Under the pieces are notes generated by a model. It was not told where the DNA came from and searched no databases. It saw only the letters and a program-made list of their open reading frames with translations. The translations under genes and the position numbers were made by a program. DNA of 64,000 nt from Lachnospiraceae bacterium (GTDB taxonomy: Bacteria > Bacillota > Clostridia > Lachnospirales > Lachnospiraceae): the NCBI GenBank assembly GCA_015057525.1, contig SVEE01000009.1, positions 33,338 to 97,337 of the forward strand, read 5' to 3'. Shown piece after piece: positions 55,125 to 63,866 of this stretch (positions are counted from its first letter, which is position 1; the number at the start of each line of letters is the position of its first letter).

Positions 55125-56213
55125 ATGCCTTTTAAAAATAGATATATTTTATTTTTCGTTGTATGTGCATTAATGTTTTGTCTTGTGGGTTGCGGAAGTG
55201 ATAAAACCACTGAAAGTACAGAAACAGTATCCACTACAACTGATGCAGGTATAGCAACCACAGCAGTACCTGTACCAGAATTGCCAGAGGTTGTCACTAC
55301 CGAGGCAGAACAGGTGATGGATAGTTCGGGATTTTATCCTACAAGTGACTATGTAAAAACTGTTGGCGAGACAATTAATGTCAGAGTTGAACCTTCTACG
55401 GATTCAAATATTTATATGTTGCTTGGACCCGATGAGGTTGTAAAGCGTTCAGGATATAACTCGGAATGGTGTAGAGTAGTTATAGATGGAGAAAATTTTT
55501 ATATTTATGCAGACTATGTTGTAGAAACCGAAGCACCTGCTGATTTTGATGACGACATAGCAACATCTAGTGATGCTTCAGAGGAACCTAAGAGGATAGT
55601 TATTGACCCAGGTAAACAGGCCAATGCAAATATGGTTATGGAACCTGTGGGACCTGATAGCTCTGAAACAAAGATGGGAGCTTCTGATGGCTTTACAGGT
55701 GTAATGCAGGGAACAAGTGAATCAGAACTTAATTTGGAATACGCTTTGATGCTAAAAGCTGAATTAGAAAGCAGAGGTTATGAGGTTGTTCTTACCAGAG
55801 AGAGTAATAGCGTTGATTTAACCAATAAAGCAAGAGCTGAATTTGCTAATCAGGCAGATGCCGACATTTTGATTAGATTACAGATGAATTATAGCTCTAA
55901 CAGTGAATTGTCAGGAGTTATGGCAATTACTATGACAAAACAGAGTCCTTATAATAGCCAGCTTTATACAGAGAGTAACGTACTGGCAACCCGTTTGTTG
56001 CAACACCTTATGTTGCAGACAGGAGCTTCTAATCATGGTATATACGAAACTGATGAGATGACTCTTATCAACTGGAGTAATATACCTGTGGTTGCTATTA
56101 ATCTTGGATATTTAAGTAATGAATCGGATGAATCAAATCTTATTTTAGATTCATATAAGATAAAAGTTGTTGATGGATTGGCTGATGGTATAGACAGCTA
56201 CTTTAATAATTAA
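55125..56213 (+). CDS. lipoprotein with SH3 and degenerate Amidase_3 domain
   Basis: A 362-residue lipoprotein: signal peptide with lipobox LVGC (Cys 23), a Thr/Glu-rich linker, an SH3-like domain (about 76-134) and an N-acetylmuramoyl-L-alanine amidase fold (about 157-360). The key residues are altered. The first zinc His of DPGH is Lys 164 (DPGK), the second His of SIHAN is Gln 253 (RLQMN), and the catalytic Glu before GFLSN is Asn 326 (INLGYLSN). Only the middle acidic ligand, probably Glu 201, remains. It is probably an inactive wall-binding relative. ATAGGAGA precedes the ATG. It lies between two degV genes. Confidence 0.88.
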   Translation: MPFKNRYILFFVVCALMFCLVGCGSDKTTESTETVSTTTDAGIATTAVPVPELPEVVTTEAEQVMDSSGFYPTSDYVKTVGETINVRVEPSTDSNIYMLLGPDEVVKRSGYNSEWCRVVIDGENFYIYADYVVETEAPADFDDDIATSSDASEEPKRIVIDPGKQANANMVMEPVGPDSSETKMGASDGFTGVMQGTSESELNLEYALMLKAELESRGYEVVLTRESNSVDLTNKARAEFANQADADILIRLQMNYSSNSELSGVMAITMTKQSPYNSQLYTESNVLATRLLQHLMLQTGASNHGIYETDEMTLINWSNIPVVAINLGYLSNESDESNLILDSYKIKVVDGLADGIDSYFNN

Positions 56214-56234
56214 ATTTACCAATGGAGGTTTTTT

Positions 56235-57104
56235 ATGAAGGATTATATATTGATAAGCGATTCTACAGCAGATTTACCAATAGAAGTAATAAAAGAATTA
56301 AATGTTAAGATTATACCATTTTCATATTCGATAAATGATGATTTGTACTATTATTATCTGGATGAGAGAGATGGTAATATAAATGAATTTTATGGCAATC
56401 TTAAGGAAGGCGCAATGCCAGTTACATCTCAGATTAATCCTATGACATATGAGGATGAGTTTAAGAAGTGTATAAAGGATGGAAAGGATGTATTATATTT
56501 AAGTTTCACTTCAGGTCTTAGTGGCTCTTATCAATCAGCCCTTATTGCGCGAAATGCTGTTTTGGAGAAGTATCCAGATGCCAAAATTGAGATAATAGAT
56601 TCTCTTGCTGCATCAGTTGGACAAGGTGTATTCCTTTATTTGGCCGCAAAACTTAAAGAAAAAGGTAAAAGCATAGATGAACTTGTAGCATGGGTTAATG
56701 AGAATGCAGGCAAGGTGAGTCATTGGTTTATGGTAGAGGATTTATTCCACCTTAATAGAGGAGGAAGACTTTCGGCAGTTTCGGCTGTAGTTGGTAGTGC
56801 CTTAAAGATTAAGCCAATTCTTAGTGTTGATGAAGAAGGTAAACTAGTTGTTAAGGCTAAGACAAGAGGTGTAAATAAGGCACTTGACTATTTGGTTAAT
56901 AAACCAGGTGAGGAAAGCAAAAACCTTTCAGAACTTGTTGCAGTAATTGGTCATGCAGATGCTATAGACAAGGCTGAAAAGATTAAATCCATGGTAATAG
57001 AAGCAGGTATGAAGGAAGAGAATATTATGATTGCCCCAATTGGTCCGATTATTGGAACGCATGTTGGTTCAGGAATGGCGGCTATAGCATATCTTCCTAT
57101 GTAA
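56235..57104 (+). CDS. second DegV family fatty-acid-binding protein
   Basis: A 289-residue DegV protein: ISDSTADLPIEVIKEL at the start, SFTSGLSGSYQSALIARN in the middle and HWFMVEDLFHLNRGGRLS later, ending GPIIGTHVGSGMAAIAYLP with the His-Val-Gly-x-Gly end motif. The first copy lacks a clear version of this end. Paired FakB proteins usually prefer different fatty acids. TGGAGG precedes the ATG; the gap to the pseudo-amidase gene is 21 bases. Confidence 0.94.
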   Translation: MKDYILISDSTADLPIEVIKELNVKIIPFSYSINDDLYYYYLDERDGNINEFYGNLKEGAMPVTSQINPMTYEDEFKKCIKDGKDVLYLSFTSGLSGSYQSALIARNAVLEKYPDAKIEIIDSLAASVGQGVFLYLAAKLKEKGKSIDELVAWVNENAGKVSHWFMVEDLFHLNRGGRLSAVSAVVGSALKIKPILSVDEEGKLVVKAKTRGVNKALDYLVNKPGEESKNLSELVAVIGHADAIDKAEKIKSMVIEAGMKEENIMIAPIGPIIGTHVGSGMAAIAYLPM

Positions 57105-57149
57105 AAATAGGTGCATTTTCTACCCAAATATTACAAAACACTGTAAAAC

Positions 57150-57178
57150 TTGACATATAATATGTAAAATGTTAAAAT
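57150..57178 (+). promoter_or_regulatory. promoter of the SH3/SleB-type gene
   Basis: Perfect TTGACA, 17 bases, TAAAAT. The -10 box overlaps the left arm of a terminator-like hairpin. Confidence 0.65.
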
Positions 57179-57224
57179 ACTTTCGTAACAAATGTGTAAC
57201 AATTTGTTGTGAGAGTATTTTTTT
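57174..57224 (+). terminator. terminator-like hairpin in the leader of the SH3/SleB-type gene
   Basis: AAATACTTTC pairs with GAGAGTATTT, with an inner AACAAAT/ATTTGTT stem, and is followed by T. It may end the degV transcript; transcripts from the overlapping promoter start inside it and would escape. Confidence 0.6.
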
Positions 57225-57233
57225 CGCATAAAC

Positions 57234-58616
57234 ATGGAGGAATTAGCCTATAGTGTTTTAGGCTTACTACTTGAGATGAATAAACGTACTAAATTAAAAA
57301 TCAAAAATATGCAAATGTTCATGACTAAATATGTATTTAACAGCAAGTATATTGTTAGGAATCTTCTTGCAGCCACACTTCTTATTACATTTGTGGGTGT
57401 TATTGCAGGAGTGATTATGATGATTGATGTTAATAAGGAAGAGCCTGAAGAAGTTGCAGAGTCAACAGCACAGGAGATGACTCTTTATACATATCAATCT
57501 GTAAGTATGGATGTAGAATCTATCTCTAAGCTTAAGACTTCAATAGAAGCATCTAACGAAACCGGTGTAGAAGCCAACGAACCACAGATGGTTTCAGAGT
57601 CAACTGGAGAGTTTGATTCTCGTTTTGTAGCAATTGAATCTAATGTTAATGTACGAGCTGAAGCTACTACAGAGTCAGATATTGTTGGAACGCTTAATAC
57701 AGGCGATGTTGGCGATATAATTTCATCAGACGGTGAATGGTTAAACATAAAATCAGGAGACGTCACAGGATATGTTAAGGCAGAGTTTGTTTTAACAGGA
57801 GATGATGCCTATAACTATGCTGCTGATTATAAGATTGTTAAAGGTGTAGTTACAGAGTCGGGTGTGTTTATTAGAGAAGAGGCATCTACAGAATCAGAAG
57901 TAATAGGTTCTGCAAATGCTGGTGATACTTTTGATGTAGACAGTGCAACTACAGCTACTGTAGAAGGATGGGTATGTGTATATCTTTCGGATGATGTAAA
58001 GGGATATATAAGTGCAGATTATGTTTCCTTGGAGGAAGGCTATTCAACAGCGACGACTGTTGAACAGGAATCTGATGAAGAGACTTCAGAGGATGATAGC
58101 ACTGAGGAACCAGAGGAAACTACAACAGAAGCCCCAGTAGAAACTCCAACTACGGAGGCACCTGTGGTGGAAACACCTGCAGAGGAGCCTGAACAACCAG
58201 CAGAGGAAACAGATAGTAATGAGGTTTCTGTAGAAACAACATATAGAGATGCTGTGTCCCTTAGTGCGGAAGATATTAATCTTATGGCAGCTGTGATATA
58301 TCTTGAAAGTGGTTCAGAATCATATGAAGGTCAGTTGGCAGTTGCTAACGTTATTATTACAAGACTTAAATCTGGTGCTTATGGAAGTACGATTTCAGAT
58401 GTTGTTTATGCACCATATCAGTTTACAGTAGTATCTAGTCCAGAGATGGAAGGTCTTATTGCTAATGGTGCTCCAGCAAGTTGTGTGCAGGCAGCTACAG
58501 AGGCAGCGGCTGGTAAGAATAATGTAGGTAACTATATGTGCTTTAAACCTTCATGGAATGTTAATACAGCTTCACTTGGCTCTTATACAATTATAGGTAA
58601 TCATGTATTCTACTAA
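57234..58616 (+). CDS. cell-wall hydrolase with two SH3 domains and SleB-type domain
   Basis: Up to 460 residues. A membrane anchor (about 44-63 counted from 57234) is followed by two bacterial SH3 domains (NVNVRAEATTESDIVG and GVFIREEASTESEVIG), a Pro/Thr/Glu-rich linker and a C-terminal Hydrolase_2 domain: LMAAVIYLESGSESYEGQLA with the likely catalytic Glu, then NVIITRLKSG and YAPYQFTVV. Such enzymes cut peptidoglycan, in SleB as a lytic transglycosylase. The start is uncertain: the ATG at 57234 sits in a GGAGGA sequence that itself looks like a ribosome site, and the ATG at 57276 (MNKRTKLKIK) is a good alternative. Confidence 0.85.
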   Translation: MEELAYSVLGLLLEMNKRTKLKIKNMQMFMTKYVFNSKYIVRNLLAATLLITFVGVIAGVIMMIDVNKEEPEEVAESTAQEMTLYTYQSVSMDVESISKLKTSIEASNETGVEANEPQMVSESTGEFDSRFVAIESNVNVRAEATTESDIVGTLNTGDVGDIISSDGEWLNIKSGDVTGYVKAEFVLTGDDAYNYAADYKIVKGVVTESGVFIREEASTESEVIGSANAGDTFDVDSATTATVEGWVCVYLSDDVKGYISADYVSLEEGYSTATTVEQESDEETSEDDSTEEPEETTTEAPVETPTTEAPVVETPAEEPEQPAEETDSNEVSVETTYRDAVSLSAEDINLMAAVIYLESGSESYEGQLAVANVIITRLKSGAYGSTISDVVYAPYQFTVVSSPEMEGLIANGAPASCVQAATEAAAGKNNVGNYMCFKPSWNVNTASLGSYTIIGNHVFY

Positions 58617-58639
58617 AAATATTTATAGATTAGGTAATA

Positions 58640-58669
58640 AAAAAGGCGGTTCATAATGAACCGCCTTTT
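58640..58669. terminator. bidirectional terminator before argG
   Basis: AAAAGGCGGTTCA, loop TAA, TGAACCGCCTTTT. It serves the hydrolase gene and the convergent argG. Confidence 0.92.
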
Positions 58670-58681
58670 GTTAATTATATA

Positions 58682-59896
58682 TTAGTTGTCTCTTTTCTGG
58701 TCGAGCATTGCACGAACCTTCATAGATAATCCGAAGAGATTAATAAATCCTTCTGCATCCTTGTGGTCATATAAATCACCTGTTGTGAAGCTTGCAAGCT
58801 CTTCAGAATACATTGAGTATGGAGAAGTTGTACCAGCCTTGATTATGTTACCCTTGTAAAGCTTGAACTTAACTTCACCAGTAACTCTTTCCTGAGTCTT
58901 CTCAATAAATGCCTGAAGAGACTCGCGGAGTGGGCAGTACCACTTTCCTTCGTAAATCATATCTGCAAACTTGTCAGAAATAAGCTTCTTGTATGCAAGT
59001 GTATCTCTGTCAAGGATAAGCTCCTCTAACTGCATATGAGCTTCCATGAGGATTGTTCCACCTGGAGTTTCATATACACCACGTGATTTCATACCAACAA
59101 CACGGTTCTCAACGATATCAACGATACCAACACCATGCTTGCCACCAAGTCTGTTTAATTCACGGATGATGTCAGAAACCTTCATTTCCTTGCCGTTAAC
59201 TGACTTTGGAACACCCTTTTCGAATGTCATAGTAACATATTCTGCTTCATCTGGTGCCTTCTCTGGATGTGTACCAAGAACAAGAAGGTGATCCCAGTTT
59301 GGCTCCTGGCTAGGATCCTCAAGCTCAAGTCCCTCGTGGCTGATGTGCCATAAGTTTCTGTCACGGCTGTATGAAGTAGAAGCGTCAAATGGAAGGTCGA
59401 TGCCGTGCTGCTTGCAGTACTCGATTTCGTCTTCACGTGACTGCATAGTCCATTCTGGCTGTCTCCAAGTTGCAATAATCTTAAGGTCTGGAGCTAAAGC
59501 CTTAATGTTGATTTCGAAACGAACCTGATCGTTACCCTTACCAGTTGCACCGTGGCAAATAGTAGTAGCTCCTTCCTTTCTAGCGATTTCTACAAGCTTC
59601 TTAGCAATAAGAGGTCTTGCAAATGAAGTACCGAGGAGGTACTTGTTCTCATATGTAGCGTTAGCCTGAACACCTGGAACGATGAAATCGTCACAGAATT
59701 CATCAACAACATCTAAGATATAGAGCTTCTCAGCGCCAGAGTACTTTGCTCTTTCCTCTAAACCATCAAGCTCGCTTTCCTGTCCAACGTCAATACATAC
59801 ACATATAACGTCGAAACCGTAAGTCTCTTTTAACCAAGGTATAATAGCAGTAGTGTCAAGTCCGCCAGAATACGCAAGAATAACTCTTTCTTTCAT
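58682..59896 (-). CDS. argG: argininosuccinate synthase
   Basis: A 404-residue enzyme joining citrulline and aspartate with ATP. The N-terminal ATP loop is LAYSGGLDTTAIIPWL; other marks are CHGATGKGNDQVRFE, YSRDRNLWHISHEG and GKHGVGIVDIVENR. AAGGAGG precedes the start. It is divergent from argCJB, and the shared gap holds a series of ArgR-type palindromes, so both units are probably repressed by arginine. argH is not adjacent. Confidence 0.97.
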   Translation of the reverse strand: MKERVILAYSGGLDTTAIIPWLKETYGFDVICVCIDVGQESELDGLEERAKYSGAEKLYILDVVDEFCDDFIVPGVQANATYENKYLLGTSFARPLIAKKLVEIARKEGATTICHGATGKGNDQVRFEINIKALAPDLKIIATWRQPEWTMQSREDEIEYCKQHGIDLPFDASTSYSRDRNLWHISHEGLELEDPSQEPNWDHLLVLGTHPEKAPDEAEYVTMTFEKGVPKSVNGKEMKVSDIIRELNRLGGKHGVGIVDIVENRVVGMKSRGVYETPGGTILMEAHMQLEELILDRDTLAYKKLISDKFADMIYEGKWYCPLRESLQAFIEKTQERVTGEVKFKLYKGNIIKAGTTSPYSMYSEELASFTTGDLYDHKDAEGFINLFGLSMKVRAMLDQKRDN

Positions 59897-59960
59897 TATA
59901 AATAATCCTCCTTAGAATAATTAAAAGCATAAATATAGTACGCTTTTTTGCACTGACATC

Positions 59961-59989
59961 AGTATAAACCTTAAATTGTGATTATGCAA
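59961..59989 (-). promoter_or_regulatory. promoter of argG
   Basis: On the minus strand: TTGCAT, 17 bases, TATACT. Its -35 box lies inside the TTATGCAATAA palindrome at 59982-59992. Confidence 0.68.
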
Positions 59990-60053
59990 TAAGTATTTTT
60001 AGAATTTTATGCATAAAATGCTGTATAAAATACATAAAAATGTATAAAATGCA
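59981..60053. promoter_or_regulatory. cluster of ArgR/AhrC-type operators
   Basis: Four short palindromes in a row: TTATGCAATAA (59982-59992), TTTTATGCATAAAA (60005-60018, perfect), TGTATAAAATACA (60022-60034, perfect arms) and TGTATAAAATGCA (60041-60053). Size and form resemble ARG boxes of Gram-positive bacteria. Position between argG and argCJB fits a hexameric ArgR repressor. Confidence 0.72.
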
Positions 60054-60082
60054 AAAAATATTCTAATATTTCCAAGTATTTG

Positions 60083-60111
60083 TTGCATATTATTGTACTT
60101 GGTTGTATAAT
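60083..60111 (+). promoter_or_regulatory. promoter of argCJB
   Basis: TTGCAT, 17 bases, perfect TATAAT; 34 bases before the argC start. Confidence 0.75.
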
Positions 60112-60145
60112 CGGTAATAGTTTAAAAAGGAAAGAGGCGTTTAAT

Positions 60146-61189
60146 ATGGTAAAGGTTGGTATTATTGGATCAACAGGATATGCAGGACAAGAATTAGTAA
60201 GAATTTTGCTTGGTCATAAGGATGCAGAAATTGTGTGGTATGGCTCGAGAAGCTACATTGATAAGGATTATTCTGATGTATACGGAAATATGTTTAAAAT
60301 AGTTGATGCTAAGTGCATGGATGATAATATGGAAGAGTTGAGTAAGCAGGCAGATGTAATATTTACAGCGACTCCACAGGGACTTTGTGCATCTTTAGTT
60401 AATGAAGAAGTATTATCTAATGCCAAGATAGTTGACCTTTCAGCTGATTATAGAATTAAAGATGTTGCTACATATGAAAAATGGTATGGTATAGAGCATA
60501 AGAGTCCACAGTACATTGAAGAAGCTGTATATGGACTTTGTGAAATAAACAGAGAGGATATTAAAAAGGCAAGACTTATTGCTAATCCTGGATGTTATAC
60601 AACATGTTCAATACTTTCACTTTATCCATTAGTTAAGGAAAAGATGATAGATGTAGATACAATTATTGTTGATGCCAAATCAGGTACTTCTGGTGCAGGA
60701 AGAGGTGCTAAGGTAGCAAATCTTTACTGCGAGGTAAACGAGAGTATAAAGGCTTATGGTGTAGCTTCTCACAGACATACACCTGAGATTGAGGAGCAGC
60801 TTGGATATGCTCATGAGGGAACTCCTCTTACAATTAATTTTACTCCTCATCTTGTTCCTATGAATAGAGGAATACTTGCAACTTCATATGCAAAGCTTAC
60901 AGGTGATTATTCATATGAAGACATCAAGGCTGTATATGAGAAATATTATGGTGATGAAAAGTTCATTAGACTATTAAAGAAGGGTGTTTGCCCTGAAACA
61001 AGATGGGTTGAGGGTAGCAACTATGTAGATATTAATTTTGTTGTTGATGAGAGAACAAAGAGAGTTGTTGTTATGGGCGCTATTGACAACGTTGTTAAGG
61101 GTGCTGCAGGTCAGGCAGTACAGAATATGAACCTTATAATGGGACTTCCTGAGACAGAGGGATTACTTATGCCTCCTATGTTCCCATAG
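60146..61189 (+). CDS. argC: N-acetyl-gamma-glutamyl-phosphate reductase
   Basis: A 347-residue NADPH-dependent enzyme, third step of arginine synthesis. The Rossmann start VKVGIIGSTGYAGQELVRIL, the active-site Cys in ANPGCYTTCS and HRHTPEIEEQL are diagnostic. I start it at 60146, eight bases after AAAGAGG; a longer frame from 60080 would run through the promoter. argJ follows. Confidence 0.96.
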   Translation: MVKVGIIGSTGYAGQELVRILLGHKDAEIVWYGSRSYIDKDYSDVYGNMFKIVDAKCMDDNMEELSKQADVIFTATPQGLCASLVNEEVLSNAKIVDLSADYRIKDVATYEKWYGIEHKSPQYIEEAVYGLCEINREDIKKARLIANPGCYTTCSILSLYPLVKEKMIDVDTIIVDAKSGTSGAGRGAKVANLYCEVNESIKAYGVASHRHTPEIEEQLGYAHEGTPLTINFTPHLVPMNRGILATSYAKLTGDYSYEDIKAVYEKYYGDEKFIRLLKKGVCPETRWVEGSNYVDINFVVDERTKRVVVMGAIDNVVKGAAGQAVQNMNLIMGLPETEGLLMPPMFP

Positions 61190-61254
61190 TTTATGTGAAT
61201 TTTAGCATAATGTTTTGTGAAAAATGATAGAGCATATTTAAGGAGATGATTAAT

Positions 61255-62487
61255 ATGGCAACTATTAAAAATATAGATGGTGGTGTAACGGCACCAAAAG
61301 GATTTAAGGCAGCAGGTACTCGCGCAGGAATTCGTGAGGGAAAAACAAATAAAGATATGGCAATGATATATTCTGAAGTACCAGCGGCTGCTGCAGGAAC
61401 ATTTACGTTAAATGTAGTTAAAGCGGCACCAGTTCTCTGGGACAAGAAGGTTGTTGAAGGAGGAGTTGCTCAGGCAGTAGTTGTAAACAGCGGAATTGCT
61501 AATGCATGTACAGGTGACGAGGGATATGAGGATGCAAAACAGATGGCTAAGCTTACTGGTGAGGCTTTAAATGTAAATCCTGACCACGTACTTGTAGCTT
61601 CTACTGGAGTTATAGGATTTACCCTTCCTATGGATGCAGTTGCCCATGGAATAGATTTACTTAAGGATATGATAACTGACACAAGAGAGTCAGCGATTGA
61701 TGCAGCAACAGCAATAATGACAACTGACACTCATAAGAAAGAATACGCTGTAGAATTCGAAATAGATGGAAAAGTATGTACTATGGGAGCTATGTGCAAG
61801 GGCTCTGGTATGATACATCCTAATATGGGTACAATGCTTGGCTTTATTACAACAGATGTAGATATTGACCAGCCTTTGCTTCAGAAAGCATTAAAAGAAG
61901 TTATTGAGGATACATTTAACATGGTGTCTGTAGATGGAGATACATCTACTAATGATACGGTTGTAGTTCTTGCTAATGGTATGGCAGGAAATAAGAAGAT
62001 TGCATCTATGGATGCAGATTTTGAGGCATTTAAGGCAGTGCTCAAGGAGGTAAATACATACCTTGCTAAGCAGATTGCACAGGATGGCGAAGGTGCCACA
62101 AGATTATTCCAGGTTGATGTTGTGGGTGCACCTGACAAACAGACTGCGAAGGTACTTGCGAAGTCTATAGTTACATCAAATCTTACTAAGTGTGCAGTTT
62201 ATGGCAAAGATGCAAACTGGGGTAGAATCCTTTGTGCTATGGGATATTCTGGTGCACAGTTCGACCCATACAAGGTAGATATAACAATTTCCAGCGAAAA
62301 AGGCGAGATTAAGCTTGTAGAAAATGGTAAAGCTACAGCCTTTGATGAGGAGATTGCAACAGAGATTTTATCCCCTGAGGTAGTAATCGCTAAGGCTGAT
62401 ATTAAGTCAGGTGAAGAAAAAGCTACAGCTTGGGGTTGCGATTTGACATATGATTATGTTAAGATAAACGCTGATTATCGTTCGTAG
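61255..62487 (+). CDS. argJ: ornithine acetyltransferase / N-acetylglutamate synthase
   Basis: A 410-residue protein that recycles the acetyl group between acetylornithine and glutamate. The self-cleavage site VASTGVIG, with its Thr nucleophile, is at about 114-121; [16 protein letters not shown] opens the alpha part and [16 protein letters not shown] marks the beta part. AAGGAG at 61240-61245 fits the ATG at 61255; the ATG at 61246 is too close. Having argJ suggests the cyclic acetyl route. The start lies 65 bases after argC. Confidence 0.96.
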   Translation: MATIKNIDGGVTAPKGFKAAGTRAGIREGKTNKDMAMIYSEVPAAAAGTFTLNVVKAAPVLWDKKVVEGGVAQAVVVNSGIANACTGDEGYEDAKQMAKLTGEALNVNPDHVLVASTGVIGFTLPMDAVAHGIDLLKDMITDTRESAIDAATAIMTTDTHKKEYAVEFEIDGKVCTMGAMCKGSGMIHPNMGTMLGFITTDVDIDQPLLQKALKEVIEDTFNMVSVDGDTSTNDTVVVLANGMAGNKKIASMDADFEAFKAVLKEVNTYLAKQIAQDGEGATRLFQVDVVGAPDKQTAKVLAKSIVTSNLTKCAVYGKDANWGRILCAMGYSGAQFDPYKVDITISSEKGEIKLVENGKATAFDEEIATEILSPEVVIAKADIKSGEEKATAWGCDLTYDYVKINADYRS

Positions 62488-62513
62488 TACGTATAGTGAG
62501 AAAGGAAATTGAC

Positions 62514-63404
62514 ATGGTAAACAATGATTCAATGGAAATGATTTTGGCTAAAGCCCAGACTCTTAGTGAGGCATTGCCATACATTCAGAAATTTAATAGC
62601 AAGAAGATTGTAGTAAAGTATGGCGGAAGTGCTATGCTCGATGACAATCTCAAATATAATGTAATAAGAGATGTTGCACTCCTTAAATTAATTGGACTTA
62701 GTCCTATAATTGTTCATGGTGGTGGTAAGGAAATAAGCTCTTGGTTAAAGCGTGTTGGCAAGGAAACAGAGTTTATAAACGGACTTCGTGTCACTGACGC
62801 AGAGACTCTTGATGTAGCTGAAATGGTTCTTTCAAAGGTTAATAAGAGTCTTGTTGCAATGATGCAGCAGTTAGGTGTTAAGGCTGTAGGCTTAAGTGGT
62901 AAAGATGCAGGTCTCTTAAAGGTTAAGAAGAAGCTTTCAGGAGGCAAAGACATAGGATATGTTGGTGAGGTAGTAGAAGCTGACAGTAGCATTATTGATA
63001 CCCTCATTGAAAATGATTTTGTTCCTGTTATTGCACCTATTGGTCTTGGAATAGAAGATTACCATGGATACAACATCAATGCAGATGATGCGGCATGTGC
63101 TATAGCAACAGCTATTGATGCGGAAAAACTTGTTTTCTTAACTGATATTGAAGGTGTATTTGTAGACCCAATGGATAAGTCTACACTTATCTCAGAAATG
63201 GATATTAACGAAGCTCAGGAGCTTATAGATAATGGCGTTGTTGGTGGCGGTATGCTTCCAAAGCTTTCAAATTGTATTGAAGCAATGAAGAATGGTGTAT
63301 CAAGAGTCCATATGTTAGATGGACGTATGGAGCATTGCTTACTCCTTGAGTTCTTTACAGAAAAGGGTATCGGAACAGCTATTCTTAAGGAGCCATTGTT
63401 CTAA
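62514..63404 (+). CDS. argB: acetylglutamate kinase
   Basis: A 296-residue amino-acid kinase. Marks are [31 protein letters not shown], and [25 protein letters not shown] spread over the ATP site. The longer N-terminus ([18 protein letters not shown]) is the helix seen in arginine-inhibited, hexameric kinases, so feedback inhibition is likely (inference). AAAGGA precedes the ATG at 62514; a GTG at 62496 is less likely. argD does not follow; a long palindrome does. Confidence 0.96.
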   Translation: MVNNDSMEMILAKAQTLSEALPYIQKFNSKKIVVKYGGSAMLDDNLKYNVIRDVALLKLIGLSPIIVHGGGKEISSWLKRVGKETEFINGLRVTDAETLDVAEMVLSKVNKSLVAMMQQLGVKAVGLSGKDAGLLKVKKKLSGGKDIGYVGEVVEADSSIIDTLIENDFVPVIAPIGLGIEDYHGYNINADDAACAIATAIDAEKLVFLTDIEGVFVDPMDKSTLISEMDINEAQELIDNGVVGGGMLPKLSNCIEAMKNGVSRVHMLDGRMEHCLLLEFFTEKGIGTAILKEPLF

Positions 63405-63426
63405 GAGGTTTCCTATTTCTTGGAAG

Positions 63427-63680
63427 TAGGGTAGCAAAAAGGTCATATCTGAACCTCGTATAGCAATATGGGCAATATAATATATAAGTGCAAACAAATG
63501 CAACGCGCTGACAAACTAACTAATAACTGCGACTAAGACGCTCAGGAATGCCTTCGCGCCTAAGTCTTAGTAATTAGTGGATTTCGTCAGTCGCTAGATA
63601 CGCAGTTCAAAAGTTTGCTTTTATATATTATATTGCCCATATGCTATACGAGGTTCAGATATGACCTTTTTGCTACCCTA
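63427..63680. repeat. 254-bp near-palindromic hairpin element after argB
   Basis: The outer arms 63427-63487 and 63621-63680 are complementary over 60 bp with a single extra base on the left; ends read TAGGGTAGC and GCTACCCTA. The inner part pairs imperfectly (GCAAAC, GCTGAC/GTCAG, ACTAAT/ATTAGT) down to a small hairpin around 63532-63570 with CTAAGAC and GTCTTAG arms. No coding potential is seen. It resembles the element at 47984 in size class and build, but the end sequences differ, so it would be a different family. Confidence 0.88.
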
Positions 63681-63718
63681 ATCATCATAGGAAAGTTCTA
63701 CGAACATCCTATGATGAT
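63681..63718. repeat. short perfect hairpin next to the 254-bp element
   Basis: ATCATCATAGGA pairs perfectly with TCCTATGATGAT, and an inner GTTC/GAAC stem closes a TAC loop. It touches the right end of the larger element. No T-run follows, so it is not a standard terminator. The remaining gap to 63866 shows no further feature I can support. Confidence 0.8.
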
Positions 63719-63866
63719 AGAATGTCTTGTAGAAATATAAGCGTTTATAAATGTTGTAGAAAATATGGATGGAATATAATATGCGTAAGTGCTAGAATGG
63801 GAGATGAGAATTTGAAGTTTACGCAGAGTTGTATATTGAGAATACAGATGAGGTGAGAAAGTAGGA

